Translations under genes and position numbers: made by a program
Part shown: piece after piece, positions 8,145 through 17,683 of the stretch
How positions within the stretch are numbered: position 1 is the first letter of the stretch
Layout of the letters: each line of letters starts with the position of its first letter
Assembly (NCBI GenBank): GCA_038247115.1
Contig: JBBRVG010000001.1
Location: forward strand, 62,001-126,000
Reading direction: 5' to 3'
DNA length: 64,000 nt
From: Pseudaeromonas sp038247115
Lineage (GTDB): Bacteria > Pseudomonadota > Gammaproteobacteria > Enterobacterales > Aeromonadaceae
The notes under the pieces: generated by a model
Told to the model about the DNA's origin: nothing
The model's input: only the letters and a program-made list of their open reading frames with translations
Databases searched by the model: none

Positions 8145-11006
8145 ATGACAACACGCTTGCACATTCACTTCGCCAAGCCGGTCAATCGACTGGCGCTGGC
8201 CATCTCTCTGGCGTTGGCCCTCAGCGCTTGTGGTGACAACGCCTCCACCTCGACGCCGACCCCCACACCAACTCCGACGCCGGACCCGACACCTGTACCA
8301 TCGTCCTGCGTCGCGAATCCCATGGGTGATACCGCCTTGTATCTACGTGGTGGTATGAACAGCTGGAATGTGGCTGAAGAGTACAAATTCAATTATGTCT
8401 GCGACCATTTCGAGTTGGTGACTGAAACCGATGGCGATCAGTCGTTCAAGATCGGTGATGCCGGTTGGTCCGCGACCTCGGATTTTGGTGGCGCGAGCAG
8501 CAGCCAGGTGGTGGCTGATACCCCGCTGCCGCTGGCCCTGCAGGGCAGTAACCTTAGTTTTACCTTCTCCGGAGTGAATAAGCTGGTGCTGGATGTCTCC
8601 AAGTCGGCCACTGAGCCGACACTTACCATCTATCAGTGCCCGGATAATCCGCTGGGTGAAACTGCTCTGTTCTTGCGCGGTGGCATGAATGGCTGGACGG
8701 CGGTCTCCGACTATCTGTTCACCTATAGTTGCGATGCCTTCTATCTTAACGTCAACGAAACCGGGGAATACGAGTTCAAACTGGCTGATTCCGGCTGGAG
8801 TGCGGCCAGCAGCTTTGGCTCTGCCGACGGCACCGCCAACACCCTGACTCACGGCACGCCGCTAGCCATCACCAGCGATGCCATTCTGGGGGCTAGTACC
8901 GGCAATCTGAAATTCAACTTCACCGGCACCCATACCGCTAAACTGACCCTGGATGCGGATGCCAGCAATCCGAAGCTGACCATCGGCGATCAGACCTTTG
9001 TCGGCTCTGGCAATGCTCAAGTTACGGATCCGATCGCGCTGAGCGTGAGCTTCGACTCCCGCAACAGCAACTTCAAGCAACCCTTTGGTGCCGTGACCGA
9101 AGGCCAGACCATCGACTACGCGCTGACCGCACTGCCGGGCATCGACAGTGTCAATTTGGTGATTGATAACCGGACATTGGAGGGCAACCAGGATGTGCTC
9201 AAGTACGACGAGCTGACCCGGGTGCCGCTAACCAAAACCGGGGTGGATGGCTCCGAGCGCTGGAGCGGTAATTACACTTTCCCGACCAAGGGGGTGTATG
9301 GCTACTACTTCGAGTACACGATCGGTGATCAGGTCTATGTGTATCAAAACAATAAAGAAACCGTCTACTGGACCTCTGAAAAGGGTTCTGCTGGGCCGGG
9401 TCTGGTTGCGTTTAAGCCTAAGGACAGCAGCCAAATCCGTCGTTACCGGCAGACCGTCTACCTGAGCGATTTTGCGGTGCCGGAGTGGGCCAAGGATGCG
9501 GTCTACTACTACATCTTCCCGGAACGTTTCCGCAATGGCGATACCGCCAACGATCCGAAGCCGGGTAACGATACCTATCTGGATCAGGCCGTCGAATTCC
9601 ATAGCAACTGGAATGACAAACCCTATGTGCCGGGTGAGAACGATGGCAACAGCGGTGATGATGCGGTCTACAACAACGACTTCTTCGGCGGTGACCTGGC
9701 CGGCATCATCGAGAAGCTCGATTATCTGGTCGATCTCGGAGTCAACACCCTGTACATCAACCCGATCTTCGAAGCCCCCAGCAACCATAAATACGACACC
9801 GCCGACTATATGCAGGTCGACGACAACTTCGGTGACAATGCGCTGTTCGCCAAGTTAACGGCGGAAGCCAAGGCACGCGGCATCCGCGTGATCCTGGATA
9901 CTTCGCTGAACCATACCGGCAGTGATTCGGCCTACTTCGACCGCTATGGCAAGTATCCGGGCGTGGGTGCATTCGAAGGCGGCAAGCCACATCCGGAATC
10001 ACCCTACTACAGCTGGTACAAGTTCTTCACCGATGCCACCACGCCGGAAGGCATGTATCAAGGCTGGGTCGGCGTCTCGACGCTGCCTGAGCTGGTTGAG
10101 TCGGAGAGCTGGAAGAACTTTGCCTACCGCAACGACGACTCGGTGACCAAGTACTGGCTGGATCAGGGTCTCTCCGGCTGGCGGATGGACGTCGCGCCTT
10201 GGGTCAGTGATGAGTTCTGGCGTGAATGGCGTACTGCGGTGAAGAGCAAGGATCCCGATGCCCTGACTGTGGCGGAAACCTGGTTCGATGCTTCCAAGTT
10301 CTTCCTGGGCGACGAGTTCGATTCGACCATGAACTACATCTTCCGCAATGCCGTGCTGGATTATGCGGCCGGTGGTAACGCGGCCGAGCTGTATCACAAC
10401 CTGGAGCTGATGCGGGAAAACTATCCGCCCCAAGCCTTCTATGCGCTGATGAACCTGCTGTCGACTCATGATGCGGCCCGGGCTTTGTATAAGTTCGGTT
10501 ATACCTCCGACACCACGGATGCGGCCGTGATTGCTCAGGCCAAACAGCGGGTCAAGCTGGCGGCTCTGTTCCAGATGAGCTATCCCGGCGCTCCGGCCAT
10601 CTTCTATGGCGATGAAGTGGGTGTGACCGGGGGTGAAGATCCGTTCAACCGTGGCACCTACCCGTGGGCTGACGTCGGTGGCAAGCCGGATACCGATCTG
10701 CTGGCGGCCTATAAGAGCCTGATCAAGATGCGCAAGGACTACCCGATTTTGCGTCAGGGCAGTCTGAGTGCGCCGCTGTATAGCGATGCCAACGTCGTGG
10801 TACTGCTGCGGGAGTTGAATGGTCAAAAGGCTCTGGTGATGCTGAACAACGGCACCACAGCAAAAGCCCTGAGCTTGGCATTGCCAGCCACCCTGGCCGG
10901 TAGCTATCAGGATGTGCTGACGAGTAGCGGCTTTACGGTAGCAGAGGATGGCTCCCTGTCCCTGACTGTTCCGGCGCTGTATGGCCGGGTACTGATCAGT
11001 CAGTAA
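8145..11006 (+). CDS. Surface GH13 alpha-amylase/neopullulanase-like lipoprotein
   Basis: 953 residues. A lipoprotein signal ends in the lipobox LSAC (Cys29), followed by a Thr-Pro-rich linker (about 36-51). Two tandem repeats of about 100 residues follow (about 54-155 and 157-270), each with an RGGMN(S/G)W core and a paired-cysteine start, probably starch-binding; then a beta-rich domain (about 295-430). The GH13 barrel starts near residue 447: DTSLNHTG (region I), nucleophile D682 in GWRMDVAP, acid/base E711 in VAETW and D776 in STHD, all intact. A C-terminal beta domain closes the protein. It should hydrolyse alpha-1,4 glucans at the outer surface to feed maltodextrin uptake; precise bond preference is unknown. 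AGGAAG ribosome site 5 nt before the ATG; terminator directly downstream. Confidence 0.88.
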   Translation: MTTRLHIHFAKPVNRLALAISLALALSACGDNASTSTPTPTPTPTPDPTPVPSSCVANPMGDTALYLRGGMNSWNVAEEYKFNYVCDHFELVTETDGDQSFKIGDAGWSATSDFGGASSSQVVADTPLPLALQGSNLSFTFSGVNKLVLDVSKSATEPTLTIYQCPDNPLGETALFLRGGMNGWTAVSDYLFTYSCDAFYLNVNETGEYEFKLADSGWSAASSFGSADGTANTLTHGTPLAITSDAILGASTGNLKFNFTGTHTAKLTLDADASNPKLTIGDQTFVGSGNAQVTDPIALSVSFDSRNSNFKQPFGAVTEGQTIDYALTALPGIDSVNLVIDNRTLEGNQDVLKYDELTRVPLTKTGVDGSERWSGNYTFPTKGVYGYYFEYTIGDQVYVYQNNKETVYWTSEKGSAGPGLVAFKPKDSSQIRRYRQTVYLSDFAVPEWAKDAVYYYIFPERFRNGDTANDPKPGNDTYLDQAVEFHSNWNDKPYVPGENDGNSGDDAVYNNDFFGGDLAGIIEKLDYLVDLGVNTLYINPIFEAPSNHKYDTADYMQVDDNFGDNALFAKLTAEAKARGIRVILDTSLNHTGSDSAYFDRYGKYPGVGAFEGGKPHPESPYYSWYKFFTDATTPEGMYQGWVGVSTLPELVESESWKNFAYRNDDSVTKYWLDQGLSGWRMDVAPWVSDEFWREWRTAVKSKDPDALTVAETWFDASKFFLGDEFDSTMNYIFRNAVLDYAAGGNAAELYHNLELMRENYPPQAFYALMNLLSTHDAARALYKFGYTSDTTDAAVIAQAKQRVKLAALFQMSYPGAPAIFYGDEVGVTGGEDPFNRGTYPWADVGGKPDTDLLAAYKSLIKMRKDYPILRQGSLSAPLYSDANVVVLLRELNGQKALVMLNNGTTAKALSLALPATLAGSYQDVLTSSGFTVAEDGSLSLTVPALYGRVLISQ

Positions 11007-11031
11007 TAGTTTTCTTGTTGTGTGGAGTCTT

Positions 11032-11058
11032 GCCCCGGCCATGTGCCGGGGCTTTTTT
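11032..11058 (+). terminator. Intrinsic terminator of the amylase gene
   Basis: Perfect 8-bp stem GCCCCGGC/GCCGGGGC with loop CATGT, followed by six T residues, 25 bp past the stop codon. Confidence 0.92.
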
Positions 11059-11103
11059 ATGGCGCCTTGTTCGGTATCGGAAGGGGGCCTGTGATGACAG
11101 GAA

Positions 11104-12138
11104 TTAGCGGGGCTTGGTTGGGGATGAACCTGTGGTGTCGCCGGGGATCAGGCTGACCGGTGCCAGTTCCGAGCCATGGCCCTGAAGCAGACGAACCACC
11201 TGATAACCGCGGCCGTAGACATCCTGCCCGACGGTGGTCAGGCGCAGAGGCAGATAGTTGAGGACATGCAGATTGTCGATGCCGAGCAGCGAGACTTGCT
11301 CAGGGATGCCATAGTCGGTCTGAAACAGTAGCTTGAAGCAGCCGATGGCTAGAATATCGGCCATCGCCAGGATTGCCGTGGCGCCCTGCTGCAGTTGAGC
11401 CAGCAGTTGCGGCTCGATCTGGGAGACACCGGCCAGAGTGACATCGGTTTCTATCAGACAATCGCTATCGAGACTCAAACCATGGCGACTCAAGGCCCTA
11501 CGCACTCCGTTCAGGCGCTCGCGGTGAACGGAAGAGGCGCTGAGAGTACCAAACAGCAGGACTAGACGGCGGTGGCCGAGACTCAACAGGTGTTCGGCTG
11601 CCAGCTCACCGAGCAGGGCATCGTCAATGCTGTAGTCATGAAAACGGGACATCGGATGCTGGCTGAAATAATCGCGGTCATCGATCAGGGCGACGGGAGC
11701 ATCCAAGGCTTCTAGTGCTTGCAGCACCCCTTCATCGTGTTTTCCCAGGACCAGTACACCGCTCGGTGTCGGGCCATTGAGCAGATGGCGAATATCCTCG
11801 GGGCGTTCGATGCGCTGCAGGGAGGGCTGCAATTTGGCATCGAAGGCGGCATGTTCTATCCCGGCCAGTAATTCGTTGAAGAAGGGGTAATCCATCAGGA
11901 TGCCACGCAGATCCGGCGCCCACTTGTGTCCGGGCAACAGGATCAGCAGAGTATGAGAGATACCACGCAGCTGACGGGCGCCCGGATGCAGTCTGTAACC
12001 GAGTTGCTCGGCAACCAACAATACCCGGTCTCGGGTTGCGCTGGAGACCTTACCCGGCTTGTTATTCAGCACATAGGAGGCGGTGGCAATGGATACCCCG
12101 GCCTCTCGCGCTACGTCCCGGATCGTCAGCTTGCTCAT
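11104..12138 (-). CDS. LacI/GalR-family regulator, likely of the amylase
   Basis: 344 residues: N-terminal helix-turn-helix TIRDVAREAGVSIATASYVLNN (residues 5-26) with the hinge region following, then a periplasmic-binding-protein-like effector domain. The family binds sugars or nucleotides and dimerises on palindromes centred on CG. It is convergent with the amylase gene, and the palindromes before that gene are the obvious targets (inference). It lies only 20 bp behind hemB on the same strand with no terminator between, so it may be transcribed from the long ubi-tat-hemB operon. No copy of the operator is visible directly before its own start. Confidence 0.88.
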   Translation of the reverse strand: MSKLTIRDVAREAGVSIATASYVLNNKPGKVSSATRDRVLLVAEQLGYRLHPGARQLRGISHTLLILLPGHKWAPDLRGILMDYPFFNELLAGIEHAAFDAKLQPSLQRIERPEDIRHLLNGPTPSGVLVLGKHDEGVLQALEALDAPVALIDDRDYFSQHPMSRFHDYSIDDALLGELAAEHLLSLGHRRLVLLFGTLSASSVHRERLNGVRRALSRHGLSLDSDCLIETDVTLAGVSQIEPQLLAQLQQGATAILAMADILAIGCFKLLFQTDYGIPEQVSLLGIDNLHVLNYLPLRLTTVGQDVYGRGYQVVRLLQGHGSELAPVSLIPGDTTGSSPTKPR

Positions 12139-12158
12139 GGTGGATGTCCTTTAGCCGG

Positions 12159-13175
12159 TCAGGCCGGTGTCTGGCGCAGCCATTGAGCAACGCGCTTGGC
12201 AAAGTAGGTGAGGATGCCGTCAGCGCCGGCTCGTTTAAAGCAGATCAAGGATTCGAGAATCGTCTCCCGCTCCTTGAGCCAGCCATTCTGGATGGCGGCC
12301 ATGTGCATGGCATACTCGCCACTGACCTGATAGGCGAAGGTCGGGACACCATACTGGGCTTTGACCCGGGTCACCACATCCAGATAGGGCATGCCGGGTT
12401 TGACCATCACCATATCGGCACCCTCGGCGATATCCATACCCACCTCGTGCAGGGCCTCATCGCTGTTGGCCGGATCCATTTGGTAGGTTTCCTTGCTGCT
12501 CTTGCCCAGATTGGCTGCCGAGCCGACTGCATCCCGGAACGGACCATAGTAGTGAGAGGCGTACTTGGCCGAGTAGGCCATGATCTGGGTGTTGGAGAAG
12601 CCGTGGCTCTCCAGTGCCTCGCGGATGGCACCAATGCGGCCGTCCATCATGTCGGAAGGGGCGACGACATCGGCTCCGGCCACGGCATGGGAGAGCGCCT
12701 GTTTCACCAGTGCCCGGGTCGTCACCTCGTTCAGCACATAACCGCTGTCATCGATGATGCCGTCCTGGCCGTGAGTGGTATAGGGGTCGAGGGCGACATC
12801 GGTGATGACACCCAGCTGCGGGAAGGCCGCTTTCAGGGCGCGCACGGTACGCTGGACCAGGCCCTGATCATCCCAGGCTGCGGTCGCATCTAGACTCTTG
12901 TGCGCCTGACCGATCACCGGGAACAGAGCAATCGCCGGTATGCCCAGTGCGACCAGTTCGGCAGCCTCCTGCAGCAGCAGATCCAGCGACAGGCGTTCGA
13001 TCCCCGGCATGCTGGCGATGGCCTCGCGGCGATTTTCACCCTCCAGCACGAAGACGGGATAGATAAGGTCATCCACGGTCAGAACGTTCTCGCGGACCAG
13101 GCGGCGGCTGAAGTCATGTTTGCGCAAACGGCGCGGGCGGCGGGCCGGAAAGGCGGCTGCAACGAATTGGGTCAT
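12159..13175 (-). CDS. hemB: Delta-aminolevulinic acid dehydratase (porphobilinogen synthase) HemB
   Basis: 338 residues; condenses two 5-aminolevulinate molecules to porphobilinogen in haem synthesis. The Schiff-base lysines are K204 (AYSAKYAS) and K259 (MVKPGMPY). In place of the cysteine-rich zinc site of the E. coli enzyme it has DVALDPYTTHGQDG (126-139), so it belongs to the magnesium-dependent class found in Pseudomonas. The start overlaps the tatD stop as ATGA, so it is translationally coupled and is the last biosynthetic gene of the operon. Confidence 0.97.
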   Translation of the reverse strand: MTQFVAAAFPARRPRRLRKHDFSRRLVRENVLTVDDLIYPVFVLEGENRREAIASMPGIERLSLDLLLQEAAELVALGIPAIALFPVIGQAHKSLDATAAWDDQGLVQRTVRALKAAFPQLGVITDVALDPYTTHGQDGIIDDSGYVLNEVTTRALVKQALSHAVAGADVVAPSDMMDGRIGAIREALESHGFSNTQIMAYSAKYASHYYGPFRDAVGSAANLGKSSKETYQMDPANSDEALHEVGMDIAEGADMVMVKPGMPYLDVVTRVKAQYGVPTFAYQVSGEYAMHMAAIQNGWLKERETILESLICFKRAGADGILTYFAKRVAQWLRQTPA

Positions 13176-13966
13176 AATGGTACCTCGTCAAGGCGAAAGA
13201 AGGCTCTGCTGGTCGCACGGGTATGGGCCAGCAGTTGGGTCAAAGGTTCCTCACGGAGTGTGGCGATGCTAGCCGCTATATGGGGCAGGAAGGCCGGTTC
13301 ATTGCGGCGGGATTTGGGTTTCGGATTCAGATCCCGCGGTAACAGATAGGGGGCATCGGTTTCGATCATCAGGCGACCGGCAGGGATCTGCGGCACCAGG
13401 GCGCGGAGCTCCTCCCCCCGGCGTTCATCGCAGACCCAGCCCGTCACGCCGATGTGCAGCCCCAGGGCCAGACACTCGGCCAATTCGTCACCGTTGCCGG
13501 TAAAACAGTGCAACACGGCGCCGGGCAGTTGCGACATCCAGGGTTCGAGCAGGGCCACGAAACGCGCATGAGCATCGCGACAGTGCAGAAATACCGGACG
13601 TTGCAGCTCGGCGGCCAGCTCCAGCTGGGCACTGAAGGCGGCTTCCTGTGCCGGGCGTGGCGAAAAGTCGCGATTAAAATCGAGTCCGCACTCACCGATG
13701 GCCACAACTTGGGGTTGGGTGGCCAGCTCCCGCAGGGCTTGCGCGCTCTGGCTGTCCCAGTGGCGCGCATCATGAGGATGCACGCCTGCGGTGCTGAAGG
13801 CATAACCGGGCCAACGCTGGGCCAATTCGGCGGCGGCGGCACTCTCGGCCAGATCGGTGCCGGTCAGGATCAAGGCCTCGACCCCGGCGTCGCGAGCCCG
13901 TTGCACCACGGCATCCTGGTCATGGGCAAACTGGGCATTCCCCAGATTCAGGCCAATATCAATCAT
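13172..13966 (-). CDS. tatD: TatD-family metal-dependent deoxyribonuclease
   Basis: 264 residues, TIM-barrel hydrolase of the TatD family (3-prime to 5-prime exonuclease, not needed for Tat export). Metal ligands are visible in AGVHPHDA, IGECGLDFNRD, VFLHCRDAH and IETDAPYLLP. The normal N-terminal HxN/D motif reads IDIGLN here, a common variant in this branch. Start overlaps the tatC stop and the end overlaps the hemB start, both by ATGA. Confidence 0.92.
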   Translation of the reverse strand: MIDIGLNLGNAQFAHDQDAVVQRARDAGVEALILTGTDLAESAAAAELAQRWPGYAFSTAGVHPHDARHWDSQSAQALRELATQPQVVAIGECGLDFNRDFSPRPAQEAAFSAQLELAAELQRPVFLHCRDAHARFVALLEPWMSQLPGAVLHCFTGNGDELAECLALGLHIGVTGWVCDERRGEELRALVPQIPAGRLMIETDAPYLLPRDLNPKPKSRRNEPAFLPHIAASIATLREEPLTQLLAHTRATSRAFFRLDEVPL

Positions 13967-14700
13967 GTGGCATCCTCCGGTGGGGCTGGCTTACGGTAGA
14001 AGCGGCCCATGATCAGCCCCAGCTCGAAGAGCAGACAGATAGGGACTGCCAGCAGGGTTTGCGAGAGCACGTCGGGCGGGGTGAGAAACATGGCGACCAC
14101 AAAAGCCCCGACGATGAAATAGGGACGTTTCTCGGCCAGGGCCTGGGGTGTGGTGGCGCCACTCCAGCACAGCAGGCAGACGGCAACAGGCACCTCGAAG
14201 GCCAGGCCAAAGGCGAAGAACATGCCCATGATAAAGCTCAGATAACTGGCAATGTCGGTGGCCATAGTGACGCCTTCCGGTGCCGTCTGGGCGAAGAAGC
14301 TGAACACCATGGGGAAGACCACAAAATAGGCGAACAGCATGCCGAGGTAATAGAGCCCGGTACTGGCCACCACCAAGGGTAATACCATCTTGCGTTCATG
14401 TTGATACAGGCCTGGCGCCACAAACGCCCAGATCTGGTACAGCACGTAGGGGATAGCCACAAACAACGCCACATACAGGGTCAGCTTCATCGGAATCATG
14501 AAGGGGGTGGTGACATCGGTGGCGATCATCTGCGCACCGCTGGGCATGTTTCGCAACAGGGGCAGCGCCAGCAGATGGTAGATATCGTTGGCGAAGTAGA
14601 TCAGCACCACAAACAGTGCCGCAACGGCGGCCAGCGAGCGTAACAGCCGACGGCGCAATTCCAGCAAATGGCTGATCAGCGGTTGTTGATGAAGGGTCAT
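13963..14700 (-). CDS. tatC: Sec-independent translocase subunit TatC
   Basis: 245 residues with six membrane helices; the receptor subunit that recognises twin-arginine signal peptides together with TatB. N-terminal HLLELRRRLLRSL, the periplasmic loop with PLLRNMPSGAQMIATDVTTPFM, and the conserved VLYQIWAFVAPGLYQHERK stretch identify it. Length is normal. Overlaps tatB (ATGA) and tatD (ATGA). Confidence 0.97.
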   Translation of the reverse strand: MTLHQQPLISHLLELRRRLLRSLAAVAALFVVLIYFANDIYHLLALPLLRNMPSGAQMIATDVTTPFMIPMKLTLYVALFVAIPYVLYQIWAFVAPGLYQHERKMVLPLVVASTGLYYLGMLFAYFVVFPMVFSFFAQTAPEGVTMATDIASYLSFIMGMFFAFGLAFEVPVAVCLLCWSGATTPQALAEKRPYFIVGAFVVAMFLTPPDVLSQTLLAVPICLLFELGLIMGRFYRKPAPPEDAT

Positions 14701-15080
14701 GGCTGTTTGTCACTGTCGGCGGAGGTACGGGGGGGAGAGGCGCCCACGTTTCCGGCGCCCAAGTTTTCGGCGCGTTGCACCGCAGCCGCCTTGAGCTCGG
14801 CAATCGCCTGCTGGATCTCGGTCGCCACGGCGGTTTGCGATGACGGCAAGGGCTCGGTGGCACCTATATGAGGGGCCTGCTGGTCAGGTGTTTGCTCCGG
14901 TTTGAGCGGACCGAGTGCCAGTTCATGTTCAAATTCGGATTTCACCGCATTCAGAGTCGAGCGGGCGATGCGAACCCAGTGCGCCACGCTGCGCACAGCA
15001 ACCGGCATGCGCTCCGGCCCCAGGACCACTAGAGCGACGATGGCGCAAAGTACCAGCTCCCAGAAGCCGACATCGAACAT
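14697..15080 (-). CDS. tatB: Sec-independent translocase subunit TatB
   Basis: 127 residues: one N-terminal membrane helix (about 5-21) ending in LGPERMP, an amphipathic helix rich in arginine, and a variable proline-rich tail. The glycine-proline-glutamate hinge distinguishes it from TatA. It pairs with TatC in the substrate receptor complex. Follows tatA by 3 bp and overlaps tatC. Confidence 0.95.
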   Translation of the reverse strand: MFDVGFWELVLCAIVALVVLGPERMPVAVRSVAHWVRIARSTLNAVKSEFEHELALGPLKPEQTPDQQAPHIGATEPLPSSQTAVATEIQQAIAELKAAAVQRAENLGAGNVGASPPRTSADSDKQP

Positions 15081-15083
15081 GGC

Positions 15084-15335
15084 TTACTTATCCTGCGGTG
15101 TATCGGTGGCGGCAGGTTTTTTCGGCGAGGGTTCGGCGTCGGCATGAAACTGGGCATCGGCCAGTTGTTCCGGCTCTACGGGGGGCTTGTCAGCCTTGGG
15201 CTCATCATGCAGCGCCTTCTTGAAATCGCGCAGGGCGCTGCCCAGATCCCCGCCCATGTTGCGCAGCTTCTTGGTGCCGAACAGGATCAGCACGATGAAG
15301 GCGATGAGCAGGAGTTCCGTAATACTAAAGTGCAT
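15084..15335 (-). CDS. tatA: Sec-independent translocase subunit TatA
   Basis: 83 residues: membrane helix LLLIAFIVLILFGTKKL (about 8-24) followed by an amphipathic helix GGDLGSALRDFKKAL and an acidic tail, the standard TatA plan. It oligomerises to form the translocation path for folded proteins. Ribosome site GAGGTGA 4 nt before the ATG. Lies 66 bp after ubiB. Confidence 0.96.
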   Translation of the reverse strand: MHFSITELLLIAFIVLILFGTKKLRNMGGDLGSALRDFKKALHDEPKADKPPVEPEQLADAQFHADAEPSPKKPAATDTPQDK

Positions 15336-15401
15336 GATTCACCTCACGTTGAAGGGCGGTCAGGTTGGGCCTGTGATTTGTTATGGCGCCGGCTAGCGAG
15401 T

Positions 15402-17042
15402 TCAGTGATCTCGTGTTGCCATAGCGCGCCAGCCGGCCAGCCAGAACAGGGCGGCAGCCACTATGCCGCATACGCCGAGATTGTGGAACCGGCTTTCGAG
15501 CAACAGACAACTGCCGATGAGCACAGCGCCGCCGATGCCAAGCAGATAGCGGGCCCGGCCCTGCTGCTGGTGTTGACGCTGGAACTGATGGGAAAGCCGC
15601 TCCAGTTGATGCTGCTGACGCTGCGCCTGTTGCAGGGCATCGTAAACCAGATCTGGTAACTGGGGCAGTTTCTCCAGCCAGAATGGTGCGTTCTCCTGCA
15701 AGGAACGCCAAGCGGCCTGCGGGCCAATTTGTTGTCGCATCCAGCGTTCGAGGAAGGGCTTGGCGGTCTGCCACAGATCCAGCTGTGGATAGAGCTGGCG
15801 GCCCAGTCCTTCGACATACAACAGGGTCTTCTGCAGTAACACCAACTGGGGTTGTACCTGCATATTGAAGCGCCGGGCTGTGTTGAACAGGTTCAGCAGC
15901 ACCTGACCGAACGAGATCTCGGCCAGTGGCTTGGCAAAGATGGGCTCGAGCACGGTACGCAGTGCCGATTCGAACTCTTCCACCTTGGTATCGGGCGGAA
16001 CCCAACCGGATTGCACATGCAACTCGGCGACCCGGCGGTAGTCCCGATTGAAGAAGGCGAGGAAGTTTTCCGCCAGATAGCGTTTATCGGCGCGATTCAG
16101 GGTACCGACGATACCGCAGTCGATACCAATCCACAGCGGATCGTCGGGATGCTCATACGAGACAAAGACATTGCCTGGATGCATATCGGCGTGGAAGAAA
16201 CTGTCGCGGAATACCTGGGTGAAGAACACCTCCACCCCGCGTTCGGCCAGCAGTTTCAGGTTGGTGCCGTTGGCCTCCAGAGCGGGTCGGTCGGAGACCG
16301 GAATACCGTAGATGCGCTCCATCACCAGCACATTTTCCCGGCACAGATCAGTATGGATATGCGGGACATAGAGCAGGGGCGAGCCCTCGAAGTTTCGCCG
16401 CAGTTGGATGGCATTGGCCGCTTCACTCATCAGGTTCAGCTCATCGAGCAGCGTCTTGCGGTATTCTCGGACCACCTCGACTGGACGCAGGCGATTGTGC
16501 GGCACCAGCCAGGCCACCAGGCGAGCCAGGGCTTCGAGCAACTCCAGGTCAGCATCGATCACCGGACGGATATCCGGGCGGATCACCTTCAGTACCACTT
16601 CTTCGCCACTGATTTTGAGCCGGGCGATATGCACCTGGGCAACGGACGCCGAGGCGAGCGGGGTTTCATCAAAGTCATCAAACAGGGCCTCGATGGGCTG
16701 CTTCAGACTCTGTTCAATCTGCTGACGGGCCAGAGCGCCCGGAAATGGCGGTACCCGATCCTGCAACAGCGCCAGCTCCTCGGCCAGATCGGGCGGCAGC
16801 AGGTCGCGGCGCGTGGAGAGCATCTGCCCGAATTTGATGAAGACAGGCCCCAGGGCTTCGAAAGCGAGTCGCAGTCGCTTGCCTTGTGAGGCAGTGGGGT
16901 GGCGGTTGCGTAACCAGAACAAGCTGCGGCGCCAGATGCGGATAGGCCAGGGCTGCCACTGCCGGGGCAGCAATTCATCCAGGCCATGCTGGAGCAGAAC
17001 CGCGCCGATGCGGTACAGGCGGCGTAGCTCGCGCAGTCTCAT
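15402..17042 (-). CDS. ubiB: Ubiquinone biosynthesis protein UbiB (ADCK-family atypical kinase)
   Basis: 546 residues. The family-specific KxGQ motif is present in FIKFGQMLSTRRDLLPPDLA, the lysine of ASVAQVHIARLK and the catalytic-loop HADMHPGNV follow; the C terminus has two membrane helices (about 497-541). Known family members support coenzyme Q synthesis, probably through ATPase activity, but the exact step is unsettled. Start overlaps the ubiJ stop by ATGA. Confidence 0.96.
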   Translation of the reverse strand: MRLRELRRLYRIGAVLLQHGLDELLPRQWQPWPIRIWRRSLFWLRNRHPTASQGKRLRLAFEALGPVFIKFGQMLSTRRDLLPPDLAEELALLQDRVPPFPGALARQQIEQSLKQPIEALFDDFDETPLASASVAQVHIARLKISGEEVVLKVIRPDIRPVIDADLELLEALARLVAWLVPHNRLRPVEVVREYRKTLLDELNLMSEAANAIQLRRNFEGSPLLYVPHIHTDLCRENVLVMERIYGIPVSDRPALEANGTNLKLLAERGVEVFFTQVFRDSFFHADMHPGNVFVSYEHPDDPLWIGIDCGIVGTLNRADKRYLAENFLAFFNRDYRRVAELHVQSGWVPPDTKVEEFESALRTVLEPIFAKPLAEISFGQVLLNLFNTARRFNMQVQPQLVLLQKTLLYVEGLGRQLYPQLDLWQTAKPFLERWMRQQIGPQAAWRSLQENAPFWLEKLPQLPDLVYDALQQAQRQQHQLERLSHQFQRQHQQQGRARYLLGIGGAVLIGSCLLLESRFHNLGVCGIVAAALFWLAGWRAMATRDH

Positions 17043-17668
17043 AGTCCAATCCTGTGAGCCAGTTTTTCCAGGCGCAGCGCCGTGCTATCAAATTGCTGTT
17101 TGAGCGCGCGGACATCATCACTGAAGCAGGCCACTTCCAGAGGGCCGGGGGCGAGACGCGCCTCTTCGGTGACATATTCCGCCACGTCCTGACGCAGCAG
17201 ATCCCGCTGTTGGCGCAGGCACTGGTGCAGACTACGGACGGAGTGGCAGAGAGTATGGGCGATGACATCCCCGGTGTAGCGGGCTAGTTGCCCTTCCCAG
17301 TCGATGTGCAACTCACCCAGCAGGATAGCGAACTGGTTGAACAGGGCGGGGTCGCCCTGCAGATCGACCTTGCTTTCACGGATCAGCGGCGTGAGCTGGT
17401 TCTTGTCCCGCAAGCGGGGCAGGGCATCGAGGTTCAGGCTGATACCAGCATCGGCGGTGCCGCTATAACGGGTCAGAATATCCACCTGGCTGGGCGAGAA
17501 CACCAGCCACAGCGGTTTCAGCTCTCGGATATCCAGCTGCAGCACCTTGCCATGCAATGGCTGACGGCGAAAGGCGGCGCGTTCATCCAGCGCCAGCAAC
17601 TGATTCAGCGCAGTTTCCAACCCGGCGGTGAGCAGGATCTCCAGTGGCATTGGCAACGGCAATGACAT
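17039..17668 (-). CDS. ubiJ: Ubiquinone biosynthesis accessory factor UbiJ
   Basis: 209 residues with an SCP2-type lipid-binding N-terminal domain (about 15-115, including PLWLVFSPSQVDI and LQGDPALF) and a helical C terminus that in the family binds UbiK. It helps hold ubiquinone intermediates for the Ubi complex in the cytosol. Order ubiE-ubiJ-ubiB is the usual one. Confidence 0.93.
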   Translation of the reverse strand: MSLPLPMPLEILLTAGLETALNQLLALDERAAFRRQPLHGKVLQLDIRELKPLWLVFSPSQVDILTRYSGTADAGISLNLDALPRLRDKNQLTPLIRESKVDLQGDPALFNQFAILLGELHIDWEGQLARYTGDVIAHTLCHSVRSLHQCLRQQRDLLRQDVAEYVTEEARLAPGPLEVACFSDDVRALKQQFDSTALRLEKLAHRIGL

Positions 17669-17683
17669 CGCAACTCCCGAATT

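Noticed and set aside
9999..11042. Long minus-strand frame of 347 codons inside the amylase
   Set aside because: Fully antisense to an intact GH13 domain; translation is Gln/His/Arg-rich without recognisable domains.
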